The translations under genes and the position numbers were made by a program. A stretch of DNA of 64,000 nucleotides from Luteimonas sp. MC1750. Its GTDB lineage: Bacteria > Pseudomonadota > Gammaproteobacteria > Xanthomonadales > Xanthomonadaceae. The notes under the pieces are model-generated. The model was given only the letters and a program-made list of their open reading frames with translations. It was not told the origin of the DNA and ran no database searches. Positions 57,269-64,000 of the stretch are shown one piece after another. How positions within the stretch are numbered: the first letter of the stretch is position 1; every line of letters starts with the position of its first letter. The stretch covers positions 1,612,001 through 1,676,000 of the forward strand of contig NZ_CP067113.1 in assembly GCF_016615955.1 (NCBI RefSeq), written 5' to 3'.

Positions 57269-57931
57269 ATGTACCGAATGCACGACCTCCTCGAACGCAA
57301 CCGCATCTGGGCCGAGCGCGCCCGCGCCGAGGATCCCGGCTTCTTCAGCCGCCTGTCCGGGTTGCAGCACCCCAGATACCTGTGGATCGGCTGCTCCGAC
57401 TCGCGCGTGCCGGCCAACCAGATCATCGACATGAACCCGGGCGAGGTCTTCGTCCACCGCAACATCGCCAATGTCGTGGTGCACACCGACCTCAACTGCC
57501 TGTCGGTGATCCAGTACGCGATCGACGTGCTCAAGGTCGAGCACATCCTGGTCGTCGGGCACTACGGCTGTGGCGGCGTGGGCGCCGCGCTCACCAGCCA
57601 GCGCGTGGGCCTGGCCGACAACTGGATCCGCCACGTCAAGGACGTGAAGCACAAGCACCGCGCGATCATCGAGGCGCTCGACAGCGACGAGATCCGCCAC
57701 GATCGCCTGTGCGAGCTCAACGCCTTGGAGCAGATGATCAACGTCTGCGAGACCACGGTGGTGCGCGAAGCCTGGGCGCGCGGGCAGCAGCTCGCCGTGC
57801 ACGCCTGGGTCTACTCGCTGCGCGACGGCCGGGTGCATGACCTCGGACTGTCGATCGATTGCCCGAACGCGCTGCCCGAGCAGTACGAGCCTGCGCTGCA
57901 GCGCATCAGCGAAGACCGCGAGGACCGCTGA
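57269..57931 (+). CDS. can: Beta-carbonic anhydrase
   Basis: Zinc enzyme interconverting CO2 and bicarbonate. It has 220 residues, the same as E. coli Can, with identical active-site numbering: Cys42 and Asp44 (IGCSDSRVP), His98 and Cys101 (VVGHYGCGGVG). The segment EVFVHRNIANVVVHTDLNCL is typical. It lies inside the kynurenine cluster between the dehydrogenase and the deaminase, which overlaps functionally with a CO2-releasing step (acmsd) a few genes on. Confidence 0.96.
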   Translation: MYRMHDLLERNRIWAERARAEDPGFFSRLSGLQHPRYLWIGCSDSRVPANQIIDMNPGEVFVHRNIANVVVHTDLNCLSVIQYAIDVLKVEHILVVGHYGCGGVGAALTSQRVGLADNWIRHVKDVKHKHRAIIEALDSDEIRHDRLCELNALEQMINVCETTVVREAWARGQQLAVHAWVYSLRDGRVHDLGLSIDCPNALPEQYEPALQRISEDREDR

Positions 57932-57932
57932 C

Positions 57933-58370
57933 GTGGCTAGCACCGCGGTCCAGGCCGACACCGCACCCAAGCCGGTCGGTGCCTATCCGCATGCGCGGCG
58001 CGTGGGCGACCTGCTGTTCCTGTCGGGCATCGGGCCGCGCGACCCGGCCAGCGATGCGATCCCCGGCAACGTCTATTTCGCGGATGGCCGCGTGCGCAGC
58101 TACGACATCGCCGCGCAGGCGCGCGCGGTGTTCGCCAACGTCCGCGCCGTGCTCGAGGCCAGCGGCGCGCGCTGGGAGGACCTGGTGGACGTGACCGTCT
58201 ATCTCACCGACATGGCGCGCGACTTCAAGGCCTACAACGCGGTGTGGGCGGAGCACTTCCCGGACCCGGCCACCGCCCCGTGCCGGACCACGCTCGGCAT
58301 CACCGCGCTGCCGACGCCGATCGCGATCGAGCTGAAGTGCGTTGCCGCGCTGCCGGCGGCGCGCGCCTGA
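57933..58370 (+). CDS. amnD: 2-aminomuconate deaminase (RidA/YjgF family)
   Basis: Converts 2-aminomuconate to 4-oxalocrotonate with release of ammonia. It has 145 residues from a GTG start at 57933, 1 bp after the carbonic anhydrase stop. The RidA fold is clear: [40 protein letters not shown] and [12 protein letters not shown]. The generic RidA enamine deaminase is the alternative, but the position next to amnC and nbaC supports amnD. Confidence 0.88.
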   Translation: MASTAVQADTAPKPVGAYPHARRVGDLLFLSGIGPRDPASDAIPGNVYFADGRVRSYDIAAQARAVFANVRAVLEASGARWEDLVDVTVYLTDMARDFKAYNAVWAEHFPDPATAPCRTTLGITALPTPIAIELKCVAALPAARA

Positions 58371-58390
58371 GCCTCCACCGGAGACCGACC

Positions 58391-58939
58391 ATGATTCCCG
58401 CCCCGCTGAACTTCCAGAAATGGATCGACGACAACCGCCACCTGCTCAAGCCACCCGTCGGCAACAAGTGCATCTACGACGGCGAGTTCATCGTGATGGT
58501 GGTCGGCGGACCCAACGCCCGCACCGACTACCACTTCGAGGAAGGGCCTGAATGGTTCTACCAGCTCGAGGGCGAGATGGTGCTGCGCATCCAGGACGAG
58601 GGCCAGGTACGCGACGTCCCGATCCGCGCCGGCGAGACCTTCCTGCTGCCGCCGCGCGTGCCCCACTCCCCGCAGCGCGCCGAAGGCTCGATCGGGCTGG
58701 TGATCGAACGCCGGCGCCTGGCGCACGAGGACGACGGCCTGATGTGGTTCTGCGTGCAGTGCAACGCGAAGCTCTACGAGGAGTTCTTCCACCTCGAAGA
58801 CATCGAGCAGGACTTCTTCCGCGTCTTCGAAACCTTCTACCGCGATGAAGGCCTGCGCACCTGCAAGGCCTGCGGCCACCTCAACCCGCGGCCGACGCGC
58901 TACGAGATGCAGGCCGACTCGCAGGCCGACATCACCTGA
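58391..58939 (+). CDS. nbaC: 3-hydroxyanthranilate 3,4-dioxygenase
   Basis: Non-heme iron cupin that opens the ring of 3-hydroxyanthranilate to ACMS. It has 182 residues with the Fe(II) ligands His48, Glu54 and His92 ([18 protein letters not shown] and VPHSPQ), and the bacterial-type C-terminal rubredoxin-like iron site with Cys121, Cys124, Cys158 and Cys161. This length and the second metal site mark the bacterial and fungal form. ACMS is unstable and can cyclise to quinolinate, the NAD precursor, so the enzyme also serves NAD synthesis if NadC is present elsewhere. Confidence 0.95.
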   Translation: MIPAPLNFQKWIDDNRHLLKPPVGNKCIYDGEFIVMVVGGPNARTDYHFEEGPEWFYQLEGEMVLRIQDEGQVRDVPIRAGETFLLPPRVPHSPQRAEGSIGLVIERRRLAHEDDGLMWFCVQCNAKLYEEFFHLEDIEQDFFRVFETFYRDEGLRTCKACGHLNPRPTRYEMQADSQADIT

Positions 58940-58940
58940 C

Positions 58941-59966
58941 ATGCTGAAGATCGACATCCACGCCCACTACCTGCCGCGCGACTGGCCCGACCTCGCGCGC
59001 AAGTACGGCGACGAGCGCTTCCCGGTGATCCACCACACCGAGGACGGCCGCCACCGCATCTACAAGGACGGGCGCTTCTTCCGCGAGATCTGGTCCAAGA
59101 CCTGGGACGCGCAGGAACGCATCGACGACTACGCGCGCTTCGGCGTCCAGGTGCAGGTGATCAGCACGGTGCCGGTGATGTTCAGCTACTGGGCCCGGCC
59201 GCACCAGGCGCTGGAGCTGCACCAGGCGCTCAACGACCACATGGCCGAAACATGCCGCGCGCATCCGCGCCACTACGCCGGCATCGGCACCGTGCCGCTG
59301 CAGTCGCCGCGGCTGGCGGTGCAGGAACTCGAGCGCTGCATGGACCAGCTCGGCCTGCAGGGCGTGCAGATCGGCTCGCACGTGCAGGTCTCGCCCGACA
59401 TCCACTGGAACCTGGACGCGCCGGAACTGTTCCCGTTCTTCGAGGCCGCCGCCGACCTGGGGGCCGCGATCCTGGTGCATCCCTGGGACATGATGGGCAC
59501 CGCCACCATGCCGAAGTACTGGCTGCCGTGGTTGGTGGGCATGCCGGCTGAGCAGTCGCGCGCGGCCTGCTCGCTGGTCTTCGGCGGCGTGCTGGAACGC
59601 CTGCCGAAGCTGAAGATCTGCATGGCGCACGGCGGCGGCAGCTTCCCCTACACCATCGGCCGCATCGAGCACGGCTTCAACATGCGCCCGGACCTGGTGG
59701 CCACCGACAACCCGCGCAACCCGCGCGAGTACCTGTCGCGCCTCTACTTCGACTCCTGGGTGGCCGACGACCGCGCCCTGCAGTACCTGCTCGACACCTG
59801 CGGGGTCGACCGCGTGATGCTCGGCACCGACTACCCCTTCCCGCTCGGCGAGCAGCACCCCGGCGCCGGCATCGACGCCCTCCACCTCGACCCCGCCGCC
59901 CAGGCCCGCCTCTACCACGGCACTGCGCTGGAATGGCTGGGCCTGCCGATGTCAAGGTTTACGTGA
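58941..59966 (+). CDS. acmsd: 2-amino-3-carboxymuconate-6-semialdehyde decarboxylase
   Basis: Zinc amidohydrolase that decarboxylates ACMS to aminomuconate semialdehyde, releasing CO2 and steering flux away from quinolinate and NAD. It has 341 residues with metal ligands His7 and His9 (DIHAHYLP), His180 (LVHPWDM), His230 (MAHGGGSF) and Asp297 (GTDYPF). It starts 1 bp after nbaC. The presence of this gene shows the cluster is catabolic, not only an NAD route. A long inverted repeat lies between it and kynU. Confidence 0.95.
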   Translation: MLKIDIHAHYLPRDWPDLARKYGDERFPVIHHTEDGRHRIYKDGRFFREIWSKTWDAQERIDDYARFGVQVQVISTVPVMFSYWARPHQALELHQALNDHMAETCRAHPRHYAGIGTVPLQSPRLAVQELERCMDQLGLQGVQIGSHVQVSPDIHWNLDAPELFPFFEAAADLGAAILVHPWDMMGTATMPKYWLPWLVGMPAEQSRAACSLVFGGVLERLPKLKICMAHGGGSFPYTIGRIEHGFNMRPDLVATDNPRNPREYLSRLYFDSWVADDRALQYLLDTCGVDRVMLGTDYPFPLGEQHPGAGIDALHLDPAAQARLYHGTALEWLGLPMSRFT

Positions 59967-59976
59967 GGAGCTTTCT

Positions 59977-60104
59977 GCCACGGATCTACGCGCATGCGCA
60001 CGAATTCACGCGGATCACGCGAAAGCAGATTCAAGGGCACTCTCCCCATCTGGTTCTCTGGCTCCATCCGTGTAAATCCGTGCGCATCCGCGCAAATCCG
60101 TGGC
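59977..60104. repeat. Long imperfect inverted repeat in the acmsd-kynU gap
   Basis: Arms 59977-60020 and 60061-60104 are 44 bp each, inverted, with 35 of 44 positions matching, around a 40-bp centre. Each arm is itself two related units of about 20 bp of the form CACGGAT.TACGCGGATG. Such CACGGAT-rich units are commonly dispersed in bacterial genomes. It ends 14 bp before the kynU ATG, and the AAAGG that could serve as its Shine-Dalgarno lies just past the arm. Confidence 0.8.
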
Positions 60105-60117
60105 AAAGGCTTCTTCC

Positions 60118-61410
60118 ATGACAGACCTGTACACCGACCGGCACGCTGCAACCCTTGACGACGCCGATCCGCTGCGCGGGATACGCGCCGAGTTCCACGT
60201 CCCGCGCCACGGCGACGGCGAGCAGGCGTACTTCGTCGGCAACTCGCTGGGGCTCCAGCCGAAGGCGGCGCGGGCGCACGTGGAGGACGTGCTCGACAAG
60301 TGGGCGGCCGAGGCGGTGGAAGCGCACTTCACAGGGACCACGCAGTGGATGCCCTACCACGCGCTGCTGCGCGATCCGCTGGCGCGGGTGATGGGAGCGG
60401 AGCCTGCGGAGGTGGTGGCGATGAACTCGCTGACCGCCAACCTGCACTTCATGCTGGTGAGCTTCTACCGTCCGACGCGCGAACGGCCGGCGATCCTGAT
60501 GGAAGCCGGCGCGTTTCCGTCGGACCGCTACGCGCTGGAGTCGCAGCTGCGCTTCCATGGCTTCGATCCGGCCACCGACCTGATCGAGCTGCAGCCCGAC
60601 CTGCCCGAGGGCACGTTCTCGATGGAGGCCATCGCGCGCGCGATCGAAGAGCACGGGCCGCGCCTGGCGCTGGTGCTGTGGCCCGGCGTGCAGTACCGCA
60701 GCGGGCAGGCCTTCGACATCGGGGAGATCACGCGGCTCGCGCACGCCGCCGGCGCGCTGGTGGGCTTCGACCTGGCGCACGCCGCGGGCAACCTCGCGCT
60801 GCGCCTGCACGACGATGGCCCCGACTTCGCGGTGTGGTGCCACTACAAATACCTCAACGCCGGGCCCGGTGCGGTCGGGGGATGCTTCGTGCACGCGCGC
60901 CATGCGCGCACCGATCGTCCCCGGTTCGCCGGCTGGTGGGGGCACGACGAGGCGACGCGCTTCCGCATGGCACCCGAGTTCGAGCCCACGCCGGGCGCCG
61001 ACGGCTGGCAGATGAGCAATCCGCCGATCCTCGGGCTGGCACCGCTGCGCGCCTCGCTGGAGCTGTTCGACCGCGTGGGCATGGAGACGCTGCGCGCGAA
61101 GTCGCGCTCGCTCACGGGCTATCTCGAGACCCTCATCGGGCAGCGCCTGGCGGGCACGCTGCGCATCGCCACGCCGCGTGATCCGGCGCAACGCGGAGCA
61201 CAGCTGTCGCTGCGCGTGCTCGAGGGGCGCGGCCTGAGCGGGCGCGAGGCCGGACGCTCGCTGTTCGAATCGCTGTCGGCGCAGGGCGTGCTCGGGGACT
61301 GGCGCGAGCCCGACGTGATCCGCATCTCGCCGGTGCCGATGTACAACAGCCACGCCGACGTGCTGCGTTTCGTGCGCGCCACCGAAGCCTGGCGCGAGGG
61401 CCGGGCGTGA
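60118..61410 (+). CDS. kynU: Kynureninase
   Basis: PLP enzyme cleaving 3-hydroxykynurenine (or kynurenine) to 3-hydroxyanthranilate (or anthranilate) and alanine. It has 430 residues from the ATG at 60118. Type I fold landmarks are YFVGNSLGLQPKAARAHV, NSLTANLHFMLVSFYRP, LVGFDLAHAAGN and the PLP-lysine segment VWCHYKYLNAGPG. The next gene's GTG overlaps its stop (GTGA), so kmo is coupled. Confidence 0.97.
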   Translation: MTDLYTDRHAATLDDADPLRGIRAEFHVPRHGDGEQAYFVGNSLGLQPKAARAHVEDVLDKWAAEAVEAHFTGTTQWMPYHALLRDPLARVMGAEPAEVVAMNSLTANLHFMLVSFYRPTRERPAILMEAGAFPSDRYALESQLRFHGFDPATDLIELQPDLPEGTFSMEAIARAIEEHGPRLALVLWPGVQYRSGQAFDIGEITRLAHAAGALVGFDLAHAAGNLALRLHDDGPDFAVWCHYKYLNAGPGAVGGCFVHARHARTDRPRFAGWWGHDEATRFRMAPEFEPTPGADGWQMSNPPILGLAPLRASLELFDRVGMETLRAKSRSLTGYLETLIGQRLAGTLRIATPRDPAQRGAQLSLRVLEGRGLSGREAGRSLFESLSAQGVLGDWREPDVIRISPVPMYNSHADVLRFVRATEAWREGRA

Positions 61411-62816
61411 CCGGCACCGCCTCCCCCCGCGCAACCGCGGCCACCGGCGCCACCGGCGATCGCGAAGCGACCATCATCGGCGCAGGCCTGGCGGGCGCGC
61501 TGATGGCCACCCTGCTCGCGCAGCGCGGCTGGACGGTCGAGGTCTACGAAAGCCGCGGCGACCCGCGGCTGCACGGCTTCGCCGGCGGGCGCTCGATCAA
61601 CCTGGCCCTGGCCGAGCGTGGCCTGCACGCGCTGCGCGCGGCGGACGCCGACCGCGACGTGCTGGCGCAGGCGGTGATGATGCGCGGCCGCATGGTGCAT
61701 CCGCGCGCGGGCACGCCGCAGCTGCAGCGCTATGGCCGCGACGACCGCGAGGTGATCTGGTCGGTGAGCCGCGGCGAACTCAACGTGACCCTGATCAACG
61801 CCGCCGAGGCGGCCGGTGCGACGATCCATTTCGACCGTCGCCTCGAGGCGGTGGACTTTCCGGCAAAGCGTGCCTTCTACCGCGGCGGCGGCGAACTGCA
61901 CCGGGTCGGCTTCAGCACGCTCATCGGCTGCGACGGTGCTGGCTCCAGCCTGCGCGCGCAGATGCATGCACGGACCGGGCTTGGCGAACGCACCGAGTGG
62001 CTCGGACACGGCTACAAGGAGCTGGAGATCCCGCCGGCCGCGGACGGCGGCTTTCGCATCGAGCCCAACGCGCTGCACATCTGGCCGCGCGGCCGCTACA
62101 TGTGCATCGCGCTGCCCAACGACGAGCGCACCTTCACCGTGACCCTGTTCATGGCGCTCGAGGACCAGGGCGACGGCGACCCGAGCTTCGAGACCGTGCC
62201 GGATGCCGCGGCCGCGCTCGCGCTGTTCGAGCGCGATTTCGCCGATGCGCTGCCGCTCATCCCCGAGCTCGTGCACGACTTCGAGGCCAACCCGATCGGC
62301 ACGCTGGGCACGCTGTACCTGGACCGCTGGCACCTTGGCGGCGACGCGGTGCTGATCGGCGATGCCGCCCACGCGATGGTGCCCTTCCACGGCCAGGGCA
62401 TGAACTGCGCCTTCGAGGACTGCGTGGCGCTGGCGGGGCACCTCGACGCGACGCCCGACCTGGCCACGGCCTACGCCGCCTTCGAGGCCCAGCGCATGCC
62501 CGATGCGACCGCCATCCAGAAGATGGCGCTCGACAACTACATCGAGATGCGCGACCTGGTCGACGATCCGGGCTTCCTGCTGCAGCGCGAGCTCGAGCTG
62601 GCGCTGCAGGCGCGCCACCCGACGCGCTTCATCCCGCACTACGCGATGGTGACCTTCATGCGCATCCCCTACTCGCTCGCGCTCGAGCGCAGCGAAATCC
62701 AGCGGCGGATCCTCGAGGACGCGACCCGCGGCCGCGCCTCGCTGGCCGGGATCGACATTCCCGCGCTGGACGGCGCGATCGAGCAGGCGCTGGCGCCGCT
62801 GGACGCCGGCCCATGA
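61407..62816 (+). CDS. kmo: Kynurenine 3-monooxygenase
   Basis: FAD-dependent hydroxylase converting kynurenine to 3-hydroxykynurenine with NADPH and oxygen. It has 469 residues from a GTG start, with a GxGxxG FAD site (ATIIGAGLAGALMATLLA), a substrate-site RSINLALAERG motif, and the second FAD site GDAAHAMVPFHGQGMNCAFE characteristic of KMO. A REP-like palindrome follows before sbcB. KynA (tryptophan 2,3-dioxygenase) and kynB are not in the window. Confidence 0.96.
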   Translation: MTGTASPRATAATGATGDREATIIGAGLAGALMATLLAQRGWTVEVYESRGDPRLHGFAGGRSINLALAERGLHALRAADADRDVLAQAVMMRGRMVHPRAGTPQLQRYGRDDREVIWSVSRGELNVTLINAAEAAGATIHFDRRLEAVDFPAKRAFYRGGGELHRVGFSTLIGCDGAGSSLRAQMHARTGLGERTEWLGHGYKELEIPPAADGGFRIEPNALHIWPRGRYMCIALPNDERTFTVTLFMALEDQGDGDPSFETVPDAAAALALFERDFADALPLIPELVHDFEANPIGTLGTLYLDRWHLGGDAVLIGDAAHAMVPFHGQGMNCAFEDCVALAGHLDATPDLATAYAAFEAQRMPDATAIQKMALDNYIEMRDLVDDPGFLLQRELELALQARHPTRFIPHYAMVTFMRIPYSLALERSEIQRRILEDATRGRASLAGIDIPALDGAIEQALAPLDAGP

Positions 62817-62830
62817 GCGCGCACCTGTTC

Positions 62831-62853
62831 TGTAGGAGCGGCTACAGCCGCGA
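62831..62853 (+). repeat. REP-like palindrome between kmo and sbcB, copy B
   Basis: TGTAGGA, stem GCGGCT-AC-AGCCGC, then GA; identical over 23 bases to copy A 61 kb away. Confidence 0.8.
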
Positions 62854-62880
62854 TCGCTTTCGCGTTCGGATCACGCACCC

Positions 62881-64000
62881 GTGACCGACAGTTTCCTGTT
62901 CTACGACCTCGAGACCTGGGGCACGGATCCGCGGCGCACGCGCATCGCGCAGTTTGCCGCGATTCGCACCGATACCGAGCTGCGCGAGCTGGGCGAGCCG
63001 ATCGAATTCCTCGTGCGCCCGGCCGACGACCTGCTGCCCTCCCCGGGCGCGTCCATGGTCACCGGCCTGGCGCCACAGGACGCGCTTGCGGGGCTCACCG
63101 AGGCCGAGGCTTTCACCCGCATCGCCGAGGAGATGTCGCGACCGGGCACCTGCACGCTCGGCTACAACTCGCTGCGCTTCGACGACGAGTTCGTCCGCCA
63201 CGGGCTGTTCCGCAACTTCCACGATCCCTACGAGCGCGAATGGCGCAACGGCAACTGCCGCTGGGACCTGCTCGACGTCATGCGCCTGGCCCACGCGCTG
63301 CGGCCCGAGGGGCTGCAATGGCCGCTGCGCGAGGACGGCGCCACGTCCTTCCGCCTCGAGCACCTGGCCGAAGCCAACGGCGTGCGCATCGGCGATGCCC
63401 ATGAGGCGCTGTCGGACGTGCGCGCGCTGATCGGCCTGGCGCGCCTGTTCCGCACCGCCCAGCCGCGCCTGTGGCAGTACGCGCTGGCGCTGCGCGGCAA
63501 GCGCCACGTGGCCGGGCTGCTCGATCCGATCGCGATGACGCCCGTCCTGCACGTATCGCAGCGCTATCCGGCCGCGCGCATGTGCGCGGCGGCGGTGGTG
63601 CCGGTGGCGGTGCATCCGCAGATCGCCAGCCGGGTGATCGTCTACGACCTGGACAGCGAGCCCGACGAGCTGCTGTCGCTCTCGCCGGAGGCGATCGCCG
63701 CGCGGCTGTACGTACGTGCGGCCGACCTGCCGCCGGGCGTGTCGCGGGTTCCGCTGAAGGAAGTGCACACCAACCGGTGCCCCGCGCTGGTGCAGTGGAA
63801 CCACCTCAGGCCGGCCGATTTCGAACGCATGGGCATCGACCGCGCGGTGGCCGAGGCGCGCGCCGAGCGCATCCGCGCGCACGGCCCGATCCTCGCGGAA
63901 AAGGTCCGCCGCGTCTTCGCCCGCGACCAGGACGCGCGCGCACGGCCCGACGTCGACGCCGCGCTCTACGACGGCTTCATCGGCGACGGCGACAAGGCGC
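62881..64000 (+). CDS. sbcB: Exodeoxyribonuclease I, 3' end outside the window
   Basis: 3'-5' single-strand DNA exonuclease (SbcB/ExoI) used in recombination and mismatch repair. The frame opens with GTG at 62881 and is still open at 64000 (373 codons). The DnaQ-like exonuclease motifs are present: Asp9 and Glu11 in LFYDLETWGTDP, the RFDDEFVRHGLFRNFHDPY block, and EALSDVRALIGLARL with the catalytic Asp. The whole visible part parallels E. coli ExoI (AQFAAIRTD, NCRWDLLDVMRLAHALRPEG, KEVHTNRCPALVQ). Confidence 0.95.
   Translation, partial: MTDSFLFYDLETWGTDPRRTRIAQFAAIRTDTELRELGEPIEFLVRPADDLLPSPGASMVTGLAPQDALAGLTEAEAFTRIAEEMSRPGTCTLGYNSLRFDDEFVRHGLFRNFHDPYEREWRNGNCRWDLLDVMRLAHALRPEGLQWPLREDGATSFRLEHLAEANGVRIGDAHEALSDVRALIGLARLFRTAQPRLWQYALALRGKRHVAGLLDPIAMTPVLHVSQRYPAARMCAAAVVPVAVHPQIASRVIVYDLDSEPDELLSLSPEAIAARLYVRAADLPPGVSRVPLKEVHTNRCPALVQWNHLRPADFERMGIDRAVAEARAERIRAHGPILAEKVRRVFARDQDARARPDVDAALYDGFIGDGDKA

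Overview
This is a very GC-rich, gene-dense bacterial chromosome segment. Gene content and order point to the Xanthomonadaceae/Lysobacteraceae (Xanthomonas, Lysobacter, Luteimonas and relatives). The diagnostic markers are the complete rpf (DSF quorum-sensing) block flanked by two aconitases, lysS-prfB and rpfE-recJ-greA; the divergent fur/bamE(omlA) pair; and a eukaryote-like kynurenine pathway. Genus and species cannot be settled from the window. I see no phage, IS, CRISPR or tRNA gene.

Layout. 1-1.8 kb: the 3' part of a NorB-like MFS exporter, convergent with a small DUF3817 membrane protein. 1.8-8.1 kb: acnB (the Xanthomonas rpfA locus) and acnA, separated by a vapBC toxin-antitoxin pair. 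8.1-14.8 kb: the DSF system, with rpfB and rpfF on the plus strand facing rpfC-rpfG on the minus strand; rpfH is absent and a perfect CRP/Clp palindrome lies just upstream of rpfF. 14.9-27.6 kb, all minus: lysS, prfB with its programmed +1 frameshift, a secreted PPC-repeat protein, the tightly coupled carA-carB-greA-rpfE-recJ run, and dapB. 27.6-32.5 kb: hrcA-grpE-dnaK-dnaJ, with a sigma-32-type promoter in front of dnaK. 32.6-36.4 kb: recN, fur, bamE, rnfH, ratA, smpB.

36.4-46.4 kb: a CHASE/PAS histidine kinase, tmRNA (ssrA), fdhD plus a YdeP/FdhF molybdo-oxidoreductase and a small winged-helix-like protein, an OmpR regulator with a hybrid kinase, and a Crp/Fnr-type regulator. 46.7-52.0 kb, minus: an OmpA lipoprotein, alr, dnaB, rplI-rpsR-rpsF, iscA. 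52.1-55.8 kb, plus: asnS, two small orphan genes, an atypical SDR, nei. 55.8-62.8 kb, plus: a seven-gene kynurenine degradation cluster (amnC, can, amnD, nbaC, acmsd, kynU, kmo). The 5' part of sbcB ends the window.

How the parts work together. RpfF makes the diffusible fatty-acid signal, RpfB is a fatty-acyl-CoA ligase linked to its turnover, RpfC senses it and RpfG degrades cyclic-di-GMP; the Clp-like site offers a feedback route. The kynurenine genes take kynurenine through 3-hydroxykynurenine, 3-hydroxyanthranilate, ACMS, aminomuconate semialdehyde and aminomuconate to oxalocrotonate, with an embedded beta-carbonic anhydrase next to a CO2-releasing decarboxylase. The first steps (tryptophan dioxygenase, formamidase) are not here. 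smpB and ssrA, the two parts of trans-translation, lie under 3 kb apart. Most of the window is conserved housekeeping. The less explained items are intergenic: REP-like palindromes, a 128-bp inverted repeat in the kynurenine cluster, 10-bp-phased GTAAC repeats, a DnaA box before dnaB, and several -10-like hexamers placed exactly 6 nt before an ATG.
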